This document shows positions 17,762-27,205 of a stretch of 64,000 nucleotides of DNA, piece by piece. The first letter of the stretch is position 1. Each line of letters begins with the position of its first letter. The position numbers were made by a program, and so were the translations under genes. Location: contig JBAZBX010000001.1 in assembly GCA_041671305.1 (NCBI GenBank), positions 87,742-151,741 on the forward strand, written 5' to 3'. Under the pieces are notes generated by a model. That model did no database searches. It was given only the letters and a program-made list of their open reading frames with translations, and had not been told where the DNA came from. The stretch comes from CAIPBY01 sp041671305 (lineage in GTDB: Bacteria > Patescibacteriota > Patescibacteriia > 2-01-FULL-39-33).

Positions 17762-19678
17762 ATGCCAAAAAAAATTACCAAAACGAAAAAAGTTAAATCT
17801 CTTTCTCTATCACGTGATGTGGATAATGTGATAAAAGCAGAAGTGGTAAAAACTGATAGCTCCGAAAATACTGCTCTCATAATTAGCCCGGATCAAATCA
17901 AGCTGGATAAAAATAAAAATATCATCATTGGTACGCTCAATGTCTTTATCAATCCGGCCAAAAACAGATACCATAAATTTTATCATCGTGAAAAAAATCC
18001 GCATTGGCACTGGCATATCATCGTGGATAGCATCTTGGCTATTTTAATTATAGCCTTGGTGGCCTTTAATTTATTCATTCTCTTTCCCATAGGAATGGTG
18101 ATCGGCAACAAAATTGATCTCAAAATTTCAGTCCAGCCGACAGAAGCAACCAGCGGAGATGTCCTCACTTACAATATTGATTATCACAACGGATCCAAAG
18201 AAGAACTCAAAAATGCCAAACTGACCGTCAGACTGCCGGATACTTTCAGCTTGGACAAAACTTCGCCCGATAATATTTTTCTCAAACACTCCAACACTTT
18301 TGAATTGGGAGACATTGAAGCTGGCGGAAATGGACATGTGGCATTACAGGGACAGCTTCTGGGCGCTGTCGGCGAAACGCAAATAGCCAGCGCCAACATT
18401 AATTTCAACACCAGAAATTATAATATTTATCAACAGAAGCAAGCTGAAATCAAGTACGCCGTCAATAAGTCGGCCATTGATTTAATTCTTGAGACGCCAG
18501 CCAAAGTCTCCAATGGACAGAATTTTACCATGAGAGTAAAATACAAAAACAATTCCAATTATGACCTGCCACAACTGATTATAGAAAATAATTTTTCCAT
18601 GATCGGCTATAATTTGAAATCCAAAACACCATTTGATAATAATTCTCAGTGGCGCATAAACGATGTCAAAGCCCATGCTGAGGGCGTCGTCACTCTTGAG
18701 GGTAATTTCACTGTCGCTTCGTCAAGCACTCCAGATGCGGAAATGAAACTCCAATCTTTTGTTCCTGCCTCGGGACAAAAATTACTACAAAACAATTTGA
18801 ATCAAAAAATTGCAATCGTTAATCCTAAATTTGTTCTTGAATTAATTTCAGATCAAGATAATCTTAATCCCGGAGAAACTTCAAACTACATCATCAAATA
18901 TTATAACCAAGAAAAGTTTGATTTGATTGATCCAAAATTAAACGTGAAATGCGACGGCGATTTTGTAAACAGCAATGCCACAGTTATTAATTCTCCAGAA
19001 ATCATTACGGCTGGCAAAGTTGGAGAGATAAAATTCTTCCTCAAGCTGAAACCGGAAATAGCAGTAACCAAAGCTGAACAAAAAAATTATTCAATCTCTT
19101 GTTTTGTGGAAGCTAATTATAAAATGAATAATGATCCTAGCCTAGAGCTATACAGCGCCAGCCCGAAGATAAGCCAAAAAATAAATACCAAATTAACTCT
19201 TAGCTCTTTCTCCAGATATTTTTCTCCTGAAGGCGACCAACTGGGATTCGGACCATTACCGCCAGCAACTGACCAGCAGACCAGATATTGGATTTTCATC
19301 AGCGCGGAAAGTATTTACAATGACGCCTCTGATATAAATATTACCGCCAGTCTTCCAAGCAATGTCAAATTCACCGGCAAAACCAGCGTCACCTCCGGAG
19401 ATAATATTTCCTATGATTCAAATAATCGGATAATTTCTTGGAAAGCGCCGAAAGTTTTGGCGCCATCAACTTTCTATCCCATCATCGGTTGCGCTTTTGA
19501 AATAGAGCTGACGCCTCAAATTGATCAAGTCGGCAAATATGCTCCCCTCTTGCAGAATATAAAAATTTCCGGCACTGATGATTTCACAGATGAAAAACTT
19601 TCTACTTCCATTGATGATATAACCTCCAACTTACAATTTGATAAGACCAATACCAAGAGTGGAAAGGTTGTGAAGTAA
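17762..19678 (+). CDS. Membrane-anchored surface protein with DUF11-like beta-sandwich repeats
   Basis: A 638-residue protein with a Lys-rich cytoplasmic N-terminus (PKKITKTKKVKS), one membrane span at about 83-116, and a large outside part. At least three repeated domains of the conserved-repeat/DUF11 type are visible, each with a pattern like SGDVLTYNIDYHNGS, GQNFTMRVKYKNNS or PGETSNYIIKYYNQ followed by L-rich strands. The last about 150 residues form a related but divergent domain. It is the last gene of the exopolysaccharide string and starts 4 nt after the previous stop, so it is probably a cell-surface scaffold or adhesion protein. Confidence 0.72.
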   Translation: MPKKITKTKKVKSLSLSRDVDNVIKAEVVKTDSSENTALIISPDQIKLDKNKNIIIGTLNVFINPAKNRYHKFYHREKNPHWHWHIIVDSILAILIIALVAFNLFILFPIGMVIGNKIDLKISVQPTEATSGDVLTYNIDYHNGSKEELKNAKLTVRLPDTFSLDKTSPDNIFLKHSNTFELGDIEAGGNGHVALQGQLLGAVGETQIASANINFNTRNYNIYQQKQAEIKYAVNKSAIDLILETPAKVSNGQNFTMRVKYKNNSNYDLPQLIIENNFSMIGYNLKSKTPFDNNSQWRINDVKAHAEGVVTLEGNFTVASSSTPDAEMKLQSFVPASGQKLLQNNLNQKIAIVNPKFVLELISDQDNLNPGETSNYIIKYYNQEKFDLIDPKLNVKCDGDFVNSNATVINSPEIITAGKVGEIKFFLKLKPEIAVTKAEQKNYSISCFVEANYKMNNDPSLELYSASPKISQKINTKLTLSSFSRYFSPEGDQLGFGPLPPATDQQTRYWIFISAESIYNDASDINITASLPSNVKFTGKTSVTSGDNISYDSNNRIISWKAPKVLAPSTFYPIIGCAFEIELTPQIDQVGKYAPLLQNIKISGTDDFTDEKLSTSIDDITSNLQFDKTNTKSGKVVK

Positions 19679-19694
19679 ATTAAAAATATTCTAT

Positions 19695-19729
19695 AAAAAA
19701 TCGTCCCGATTATATCGGGACGATTTTTT
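19695..19729 (+). terminator. Terminator of the exopolysaccharide cluster
   Basis: ATCGTCCCGAT / ATCGGGACGAT hairpin followed by six T, 16 nt after the stop at 19678. Confidence 0.9.
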
Positions 19730-20189
19730 ATTTAATTATTTATTTGTTTTTTCTGTCCTTTCGTAAGCGAAAGGACCAAAGCTTTTGGGGTACGCAATTT
19801 CGCCTTATGCTCGGAGTGTTCTTTATCTTGCTTAGTCGCGCTTCGTTTCGCTCACCTCATCCTGCTGGCTGAGGTTCGGCTTGCACTCGCGCTTTGGCGA
19901 AAGGTGCTTCCCCCAAACCCCCAATCTTGCTTAATTGTTATGTATTTCAATTCTTGAATTTGCATCCCTGCAAGCCCACAAAATATTGTGCTGATTTTAT
20001 GCGGGAACGACCAAAAATTGTCGCAAGCCCTGTAATCAGGGCGTCAGATAATTTTTTGGTAGTGTAGCATAAAATTCAGCCATGATTTTGTAAAGCTTGC
20101 GCTTCTTTGCGCCCCTTTCTTCTAAAGAAAGGGGCATGAGAAAAATATAATCTAAATTTAGCTAAAAAATCCCAATATTTTTCTAACCA
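19730..20189. other. 460-nt non-coding stretch with several inverted repeats
   Basis: I see no coding frame with a supported start. It holds a perfect hairpin GTCCTTTCG/CGAAAGGAC (19755-19776), a longer-range pairing of CCAAAGC...TTTGGGG with GCTTTGG...CCCCAAA (about 19776-19925), the palindromic repeat described separately (19959-20090), and a GCCCCTTTCTT/AAGAAAGGGGC hairpin (20111-20135). Confidence 0.6.
19959..20090. repeat. Palindromic structured repeat, copy 1
   Basis: Long-stem imperfect palindrome. The outer arm runs from CAAAAT (19979) through GCTGATTTTATGC (to 20002) and pairs with GCATAAAATTCAGC...ATTTTG (20067-20090). The inner arm ACCAAAAATTGTC pairs with GATAATTTTTTGGT. Copy 2 lies at 26840-26965 in the same orientation; both share the upstream GCA-CCC-TGC-AGC segment and the central GCGGGAACGAC. 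Inner-stem differences between the copies are matched on the opposite arm. Confidence 0.85.
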
Positions 20190-20218
20190 TTGACAAAATC
20201 TAAATAATATGCTAAATT
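20190..20218 (+). promoter_or_regulatory. Promoter for the first GC-rich surface gene
   Basis: -35 TTGACA (20190-20195), 17-nt spacer, -10 TAAATT (20213-20218). The box and spacer are nearly identical to the promoters at 22721 and 25579. Confidence 0.8.
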
Positions 20219-20224
20219 ACGATG

Positions 20225-20469
20225 TTCTAAGTGGGCCTTTATCCCTTTAGAATTATCGTTCCTTTACAATTCAAATCAACAAAGTAAAGGAAGTTCCAGT
20301 GCCTTAAAATGGCGCTGTAAATATACAAAGAATAGCTTACGGAATGTGTCCGTTTGGCTGTTTTGTGAGTAGAAGTCCACACGCGAGAAATGGTTTTCGC
20401 GAGTTGGGAAGACGACCCTCAAGGGTCAACCTTAGCGCCCGCCTAGAAACGGGAGCTGGAGAACGAACA
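20225..20469 (+). promoter_or_regulatory. Long structured 5' leader with at least five hairpins
   Basis: About 245 nt separate the promoter from the ATG at 20470. By eye the leader can form TTCTAA..GGG/CCC..TTAGAA (20225-20252), TCCTTTAC/GTAAAGGA (20260-20291), CAGTGCC/GGCGCTG (20297-20317), CGCGA/TCGCG (20382-20401), GACCC/GGGTC (20414-20427) and CCCG/CGGG next to the Shine-Dalgarno (20438-20454). It does not match a riboswitch class I know. A regulatory role is inferred. Confidence 0.45.
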
Positions 20470-22545
20470 ATGCGAAACAGGATTTTGGCATCAGTGTTTT
20501 CAATTTTGGCGGTTATCGTCACGGGCTTCGGCCTGTCGGGATGCCCGCTGGAGATGAGCGTGAACCTGGACGCGTATGATGCGGACGGGAACCAGATCGC
20601 GAATCAGAGCGGCCCAATCGCGTACGGCGAAAGCGCGTACGCGCCGGGCTACGGTCGCGCGGACTTCACTTCCGCAAAGTTCTCGAGCGGGACGGCTACC
20701 TATGTCGTCCTGGACGAGAGTGGTAATCTGGCGACACGCACCGCCACTCTGGCGGCAAACGGCAAAACGTGGGAGGGCGATGATCTCGCCCCGTACGTCA
20801 TTGCCGTTGTCGTGGCCGGGTTCGGTCTGGTTGACTGGCCCGGATTGTTCAATGACGATGGAAACGCCGGATTCACCGTCGTGGTTCCAATGGGACCGCA
20901 GGTGGTTTCGGCCACCGTCACCATCCAGACCAGTCAAGGCGCATTCATGTTCATCTTGCTCGGCGACGGGCAAGCTGAAATTCCCACCGATTGTGGTGGG
21001 GGCGAGTTCCGCATTGAAAAAGACAGCGCTGGCGATTGGTTGGTCAAGATTGGTATCGGCGACAACGCCCTTGGTTGTTTGTTCGCCAGTACCGACACTG
21101 CCACTCCTGCCCCCTTTGAGGATGCCGGTTCCACCATGGGCGCCTACGTTTACGTGGGCGAGCAAAACAAACGGCTGTTGGATCAACAGACGATTTCCCG
21201 TGGTGGCATGAACACCTGGAACCTCAGCAAGGGAGTATTCGCGGGTGAAGCCATTCCCACGACCTTCCGCGTAGGGATCTGGGTGCAAAATCTCCAGAAC
21301 CCCGACGAGGAGGACCCCGCTGGATTGTGGTGGGCTGACGTTAACTCGTTCAGTGTTACCGGACCGGCCGTCTTGAAAAACGGCCTCTGGGAAGTCACCA
21401 TTTCCGGCACGATTCCGACTGGCGCACCCGTTATTACGCTGGTTGGTTCCACGTCCATCACGATTACGGTCGGCGGTTCCTACTCCGATGCTGGCGCAAT
21501 TGCGGTGGATGGAGCTGGGAGTTCGGTAAGTGTTTCAGTCTCCGGTTCGGTGAATACCTCCGTTGCTGGGACATACACACTGACCTACTCAGCTACCGCC
21601 AACGGCAAGACGACTACGGTTACCAGGACGGTGATTGTGACTCCTGCGGTGACTTCGACAGCCCCCGTTATTACACTGGCTGGTTCCACGTCCATCACGA
21701 TTACGGTCGGCGGTATCTACAACGACCCCGGTTACACCGCGACTGATGGAAACGGCAACACGGTGACCGTGACAGTGAGCGGTTCGGTGAACACAAGTAT
21801 CGCCGGAACGTACACAATTACCTATACGGCGACCAGTGGCGGTAAGACGACCACGGTTACCAGAACGGTAATTGTCCAAGCGGCCAGCACGACGACCTAT
21901 GCCATGACCACGAATGTGTCACCCTCCGGGACCGGCACAGTCACAGGCGGTGGCAACTACAACAGTGGTTCCACGGCGACGCTCACGGCAACCGCAAACC
22001 CGAACTTTGTGTTCGATTACTGGACGGGAGACCTTTCGGGGTCAACCAATCCAGGATCGGTCACGATGTCTGGGAACAAGACGGTAACCGCGGTGTTCAA
22101 GAGCACCAATGTCACAACTGGGGTCGCAATCCTGCGAGCCACAGTGAATGGTCACTTTCCGAATGCGACCGTGACATTTGCCTTTGACCTCAACGGCGCG
22201 ACTCTCTCGGCGGTGTTCCCAGGTTGTAATGGCGCGGGAAGCATCACAGATGTTCGGTGGCTTGACGGGTTCCTGGAACCCCAAAACATTGACATCAATG
22301 GTACCGCCTACACCCCCACAGCAACGTGGACGGCGGACGGCGGTAACTTGAGTAAGACACTCAAGTTCAATATGGTCATTTTCAAGGACCTGACGCTGAA
22401 CTCGACGCTCCATGCCTTGCCGACCAACAGCGCTGCCTGGGCCAACCCGGACTTCGTACGGCTCACGTACAATAACGGCACTGGTGCCCCCGAACAAACC
22501 ATCAGCAAGAATCAGGATGGGAGCTGGACGGTAACATTACCGTAA
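20470..22545 (+). CDS. GC-rich lipoprotein with two Ig-like (DUF5011-type) and one InlB-B-like repeat
   Basis: Surface lipoprotein of 691 residues. I chose the ATG at 20470 because GGAG lies 8 nt upstream and a signal peptide with lipobox LSGC (Cys25) begins there; an earlier in-frame start at 20344 would add 42 residues with no signal character. Residues 26-315 are of unknown fold. Two near-identical Ig-like modules follow (about 317-391 and 397-473; each begins PVITL.GSTSITITVGG), then a divergent InlB B-repeat (about 476-547; TLTATANPNFVFDYWTG) and an unrecognised C-terminal domain. Base composition and codon use are far richer in GC than in surrounding genes, which indicates transfer. Such domain mixes are common in Planctomycetes, Lentisphaerae and Hydrogenedentes. 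Confidence 0.85.
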   Translation: MRNRILASVFSILAVIVTGFGLSGCPLEMSVNLDAYDADGNQIANQSGPIAYGESAYAPGYGRADFTSAKFSSGTATYVVLDESGNLATRTATLAANGKTWEGDDLAPYVIAVVVAGFGLVDWPGLFNDDGNAGFTVVVPMGPQVVSATVTIQTSQGAFMFILLGDGQAEIPTDCGGGEFRIEKDSAGDWLVKIGIGDNALGCLFASTDTATPAPFEDAGSTMGAYVYVGEQNKRLLDQQTISRGGMNTWNLSKGVFAGEAIPTTFRVGIWVQNLQNPDEEDPAGLWWADVNSFSVTGPAVLKNGLWEVTISGTIPTGAPVITLVGSTSITITVGGSYSDAGAIAVDGAGSSVSVSVSGSVNTSVAGTYTLTYSATANGKTTTVTRTVIVTPAVTSTAPVITLAGSTSITITVGGIYNDPGYTATDGNGNTVTVTVSGSVNTSIAGTYTITYTATSGGKTTTVTRTVIVQAASTTTYAMTTNVSPSGTGTVTGGGNYNSGSTATLTATANPNFVFDYWTGDLSGSTNPGSVTMSGNKTVTAVFKSTNVTTGVAILRATVNGHFPNATVTFAFDLNGATLSAVFPGCNGAGSITDVRWLDGFLEPQNIDINGTAYTPTATWTADGGNLSKTLKFNMVIFKDLTLNSTLHALPTNSAAWANPDFVRLTYNNGTGAPEQTISKNQDGSWTVTLP
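21421..21880 (+). repeat. Tandem duplication of an Ig-like module
   Basis: Two units of about 220 nt (from 21427 and 21664) share long identical stretches such as GGTTCCACGTCCATCACG and ATTACGGTCGGCGG, so the duplication is recent or kept uniform by conversion. Confidence 0.85.
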
Positions 22546-22566
22546 GGCCTCACCTGACGACACCCT

Positions 22567-22648
22567 GGCGGTGACAGAATCAATTTTAGTTCAAACTCTA
22601 TCCGAGAGTTGCGAACAAAAAAAGATTCTGTCACCGCCGATTTTTTTT
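22567..22648 (+). terminator. Large-hairpin terminator of the first GC-rich gene
   Basis: A 15-bp perfect stem GGCGGTGACAGAATC / GATTCTGTCACCGCC (22567-22581 with 22624-22638) encloses nested GTTC/GAAC and AACTCT/AGAGTT pairs and is followed by eight T. Confidence 0.92.
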
Positions 22649-22720
22649 GCTAATTTTTAAATTTTATGTCTTAATTTAATTTAATTTTATCTAAATTTAG
22701 ATTAAATTAATTAATTACTC

Positions 22721-22749
22721 TTGACAAAATAATAAGTATGTGCTATATT
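22721..22749 (+). promoter_or_regulatory. Promoter for the second and third GC-rich genes
   Basis: -35 TTGACA (22721-22726), 17-nt spacer ending in TGC, -10 TATATT (22744-22749). Confidence 0.8.
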
Positions 22750-22880
22750 AATATGTTTTAAGCTTGGGTACGCAAAAGACTTATCTTTGAGTATTTGAGC
22801 TTAAGGCACATTGACAAGGTAACGGATGGGCAGACGCCTATCCGAAAACATAGGAAGAACAAGGCAAAGGAGATATTGCC

Positions 22881-23552
22881 ATGAACAAGCTGTTTACTGT
22901 TTTGGCCATGGCGCTGATTGTCAGCGTCCTGACCGGATGCCCCGAAACCCCTCCCCCCGAAATCTATTCCCTGACGCTCAGCGTTGAAGGAAATGGAACC
23001 GTCAGTACTAATCCTTCACAGGAAACGTACGAGAGTGGTTCCACAGTGGTCGTACTAGCCAAGCCCAGTCTGGGCTGGCAGTTTGATCACTGGACGGATA
23101 GTTCCGATGCAACAATCGGGACCAAAAATCCCATCGTCGTCACCATGGACAGCGACAAGAGCGTGAAAGCGGTCTTTGAGCAGCCCAGCAGTGAAGGTGA
23201 AGGCGAAGGAGAGGGCGAGGGTGAAGGAGAAGGAGAAGGAGAGGGAGAGGGTTTAACGGAAGAAGGCGAAGGTGTACAACCCGAACCTGCGACCCTGACT
23301 CTCATCCAGCAGTCGGGCGGCTTCATCGCCACCTTGGATGCTGGCGATGCTACGATCTCCGAACTGTGGGAAGGCGTAACTGCCGAAATACAGATCGTAC
23401 AGATCGTAGCAGTGAATTCTGCCGGCCAAGAAATTGGCTCGGCCAACTTCTCTGGTGTTTGGCCCGTAGTGGTGGTATTTCCCACTGCGAGCTATGTGAA
23501 ACTTGTCGCGAAGGATAGCAACGGACAGCCTCATGGCTGGATCGTTGAGTAA
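22881..23552 (+). CDS. GC-rich lipoprotein with InlB-B-like repeat and (EG)n linker
   Basis: A 223-residue protein. Its signal peptide ends in lipobox LTGC (Cys20), and AAAGGAG lies 8 nt before the ATG. Residues about 30-97 form a divergent InlB B-repeat (YSLTLSVEGNGTVSTNPSQ ... GWQFDHWTDS), followed by a Glu-Gly run (about 102-123) encoded by degenerate GARGGN repeats, then about 95 residues I do not recognise. Strongly GC-rich, like its neighbours. The (EG)n linker is frequent in Hydrogenedentes and Lentisphaerae surface proteins, which points to a possible donor (inference). It probably shares an mRNA with the next gene, 54 nt downstream. Confidence 0.82.
   Translation: MNKLFTVLAMALIVSVLTGCPETPPPEIYSLTLSVEGNGTVSTNPSQETYESGSTVVVLAKPSLGWQFDHWTDSSDATIGTKNPIVVTMDSDKSVKAVFEQPSSEGEGEGEGEGEGEGEGEGEGLTEEGEGVQPEPATLTLIQQSGGFIATLDAGDATISELWEGVTAEIQIVQIVAVNSAGQEIGSANFSGVWPVVVVFPTASYVKLVAKDSNGQPHGWIVE
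23193..23252 (+). repeat. GARGGN hexamer tract coding for Glu-Gly repeats (gene 2)
   Basis: Tandem degenerate hexanucleotides encode about ten EG pairs. A related tract is in the next gene at 24206-24258. Confidence 0.85.
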
Positions 23553-23606
23553 CTTGAACCCAAACAGAAAAGGCGCCCGCAGAGACGGGAGCCGGAGATT
23601 TTCCCC

Positions 23607-25427
<1,821 letters not shown>

Positions 25428-25448
25428 CCCTCCCCACCCGCTACAATC

Positions 25449-25494
25449 ACGGCGGGCTCTGCAAACGAAACGCAGAGCCCGCCGTCTTATTTTT
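25449..25494 (+). terminator. Terminator of the GC-rich island
   Basis: 14-bp stem ACGGCGGGCTCTGC / GCAGAGCCCGCCGT with a 9-nt loop, followed by a T-rich tail. AT-rich DNA resumes right after it. Confidence 0.92.
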
Positions 25495-25578
25495 CCCTAA
25501 AATTACATAAATTAACACAAAATTAAGATAAAATTATAAAATATCCAAAAATACCATTATTTTTACAATTACTAGCCC

Positions 25579-25607
25579 TTGACAAAATAAAGATAATATG
25601 CTAAATT
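25579..25607 (+). promoter_or_regulatory. Promoter for the 25626 glycosyltransferase
   Basis: -35 TTGACA (25579-25584), 17-nt spacer ending ATATGC, -10 TAAATT (25602-25607). The leader is only about 12 nt long. Confidence 0.85.
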
Positions 25608-25625
25608 GAGCAATCAAACAAATAT

Positions 25626-26792
25626 ATGAAAATCGCTTTAATCGGTCAAAAAGGCATCCCAACTCAGCAAGGCGGGATTGAAAAACACGTAGAAGAGCTT
25701 AGCACTAGACTTGCCAAAGCTGGTCTTGATGTTACCGTTTACAGCCGACCATATTACACCGGCAACAGAGAGAAAAAATATTTTTATAATGGAGTAAGGA
25801 TGATTAATTTGCCATCGCTCAAAACCAAAAATTTTGATGCCATCACGCATACTTTCATTTCTAGTATTCACGCCATATTTCAGAATTACGACATCATTCA
25901 TTATCATGGTGTAGGTCCTTCCCTACTCTCTTGGATTCCAAGAGTATTTGCTCCCAAATCCAAAGTGATTGTCACTTTCCACTGCGCGGACAGGCAACAT
26001 CAAAAATGGGGTTTATTCGCCAGACTTATGCTTACTGCCGGAGAATGGACTTCTTGTAAATTTCCTCATGAGACCATAACCGTCTCCCAGACTCTCAAAA
26101 AATATTGCTGGCATTATTTCAGAAGAGCGACAAATTATATTCCAAACGGCGTGCAAACCGTCAAAGTTCCTGAGAGCGGTATCTTGGCCAAATACGGATT
26201 GAAAAAAGATAATTATTTCGTTTTGATTTCTAGACTAATTCAACACAAAGGAGTTCATACTTTGATCAAAGCTTACAAACAAATTGAGACATCCAAAAAA
26301 TTGGTAATTGTCGGCGACGGTTCCAATACTGATGGCTATGTCAGACATTTGAAAGAAATTTCCAGAGATAATGATAATATAATCTTCACTGGTAAACAAA
26401 CTGGACAAGATTTGAATACCTTGTTTACCAATGCTTTCATGTTTGTCCAACCATCAGAAGCCGAAGGATTATCCATCGCCTTGCTTGAAGCCATGTCTTA
26501 TGGCATACCTGTACTAATCAGTGACATTGAAGAAAATCAAGAAGTGACAGACGGCTACGGATTGGAATTCAAAAATAAAAATTCTGCCGATTTGGCCAGA
26601 CAACTCAATTTTGCCATCAAGCATCCCAGGATGATCAAGGAACGAGCGCTTGAAGCCAAGAAGCAAATTGATCAAAAATATAATTGGCAAGATATCACCA
26701 AGCAGACTATCAATTTATACAAAAAAACTTTGTCTAGCAAACCAGCAAAAAATCTAAATAAAAATGTAAGATTGGTGACTAGCAATCAATAA
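25626..26792 (+). CDS. GT4-family glycosyltransferase
   Basis: A 388-residue GT-B enzyme of normal host-like AT-rich composition. The N-terminus has IGQKGIPTQQGGIEKHVEELS, the pattern of WcaI/RgpA-type transferases; here it is given only for its key Gly residues. The donor half has LISRLIQHKGVHTLIKAY and E-x7-E in SEAEGLSIALLEAMSYG. It stands alone between the GC-rich island and the pilus operon, with its own promoter and terminator. It could glycosylate surface proteins or add to the exopolysaccharide; the acceptor is unknown. Confidence 0.9.
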   Translation: MKIALIGQKGIPTQQGGIEKHVEELSTRLAKAGLDVTVYSRPYYTGNREKKYFYNGVRMINLPSLKTKNFDAITHTFISSIHAIFQNYDIIHYHGVGPSLLSWIPRVFAPKSKVIVTFHCADRQHQKWGLFARLMLTAGEWTSCKFPHETITVSQTLKKYCWHYFRRATNYIPNGVQTVKVPESGILAKYGLKKDNYFVLISRLIQHKGVHTLIKAYKQIETSKKLVIVGDGSNTDGYVRHLKEISRDNDNIIFTGKQTGQDLNTLFTNAFMFVQPSEAEGLSIALLEAMSYGIPVLISDIEENQEVTDGYGLEFKNKNSADLARQLNFAIKHPRMIKERALEAKKQIDQKYNWQDITKQTINLYKKTLSSKPAKNLNKNVRLVTSNQ

Positions 26793-26802
26793 GTTAAACC
26801 TC

Positions 26803-26836
26803 AAAAATCACTCCGATTAATTCGGAGTGATTTTTT
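26803..26836 (+). terminator. Terminator of the 25626 glycosyltransferase gene
   Basis: AATCACTCCGA / TCGGAGTGATT hairpin followed by T6. Confidence 0.9.
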
Positions 26837-26839
26837 GTA

Positions 26840-26965
26840 TTTCGCACCCTTGCGAGCATTAGAAAATCTTGTGCTGATTTTATGCGGGAACGACTGAGAA
26901 ATTGTCGGTAGCGATAGCGTCAGACAATTTCCAGTCAGTGAAGCATAAAATCTAGCCATGATTTA
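26840..26965. repeat. Palindromic structured repeat, copy 2
   Basis: Outer arm AAAATCTTGTGCTGATTTTATGC (26863-26885; key parts GCTG and ATTTTATGC) pairs with GCATAAAATCTAGC...ATTT (26943-26964). Inner arm GACTG.GAAATTGTC pairs perfectly with GACAATTTC.CAGTC. Same orientation as copy 1 (19959-20090). Confidence 0.85.
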
Positions 26966-27113
26966 TCTATAGCGAGCGACTTTTTCTTTTTGTTAGCTTT
27001 TTCTTTTCCTAGAAAAAGAAAAAGTAAAAGCAAACTGATAATAAAGAACCTAGATTCCCGCCTGCGCCAGCCTCGCCGAGTCTAGGCGGGCGGGAATGAC
27101 AACAAAAATAGAT

Positions 27114-27142
27114 TTGAGATAAAGAAATACTATGTTATAATT
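27114..27142 (+). promoter_or_regulatory. Promoter of the type IV pilus operon
   Basis: -35 TTGAGA (27114-27119), 17-nt spacer, -10 TATAAT (27137-27142). The leader is about 55 nt, and GAAGGTGA precedes the pilB ATG. Confidence 0.8.
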
Positions 27143-27205
27143 AATACATAATTTTTTAATTCCGTCTTCGCCTAAAGCTACGACGGACGAAGAAGGTGAC
27201 AAATT

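Larger units (their letters stand above)
22546..22880. other. Non-coding gap between the first and second GC-rich genes
   Basis: It contains the terminator (22567-22648), an AT-rich segment, a promoter (22721-22749), and a leader of about 125 nt. The leader can form TTAAGCT/AGCTTAA with an inner CAAAAGA/TCTTTG stem (22758-22804) and a 9-bp hairpin CGGATGGGC/GCCTATCCG (22823-22844). No coding frame is supported. Confidence 0.7.
26837..27205. other. Non-coding gap before the pilus operon
   Basis: It holds copy 2 of the palindromic repeat (26840-26965), a CTTTTTCTTTT/AAAAAGAAAAAG hairpin (about 26988-27018), a G/C-rich inverted repeat of CCCGCC...GGCGGG type (about 27055-27100), the pilB promoter (27114-27142) and a CCGTC/GACGG hairpin (about 27162-27186) just before the ribosome site. 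No coding frame is supported. Confidence 0.65.

Noticed and set aside
19979..20090. Palindromic repeat as a simple terminator
   Set aside because: A separate clean terminator lies at 19695-19729, no T run follows the palindrome, and a second copy exists elsewhere with paired changes.
20344..20469. N-terminal extension of the first island gene by 42 residues
   Set aside because: The extension has no signal character, and the ATG at 20470 has a good ribosome site and begins a lipoprotein signal peptide.
20500..21288. 262-codon minus-strand frame opposite the first island gene
   Set aside because: Antisense of a clear lipoprotein gene with no promoter or start context.
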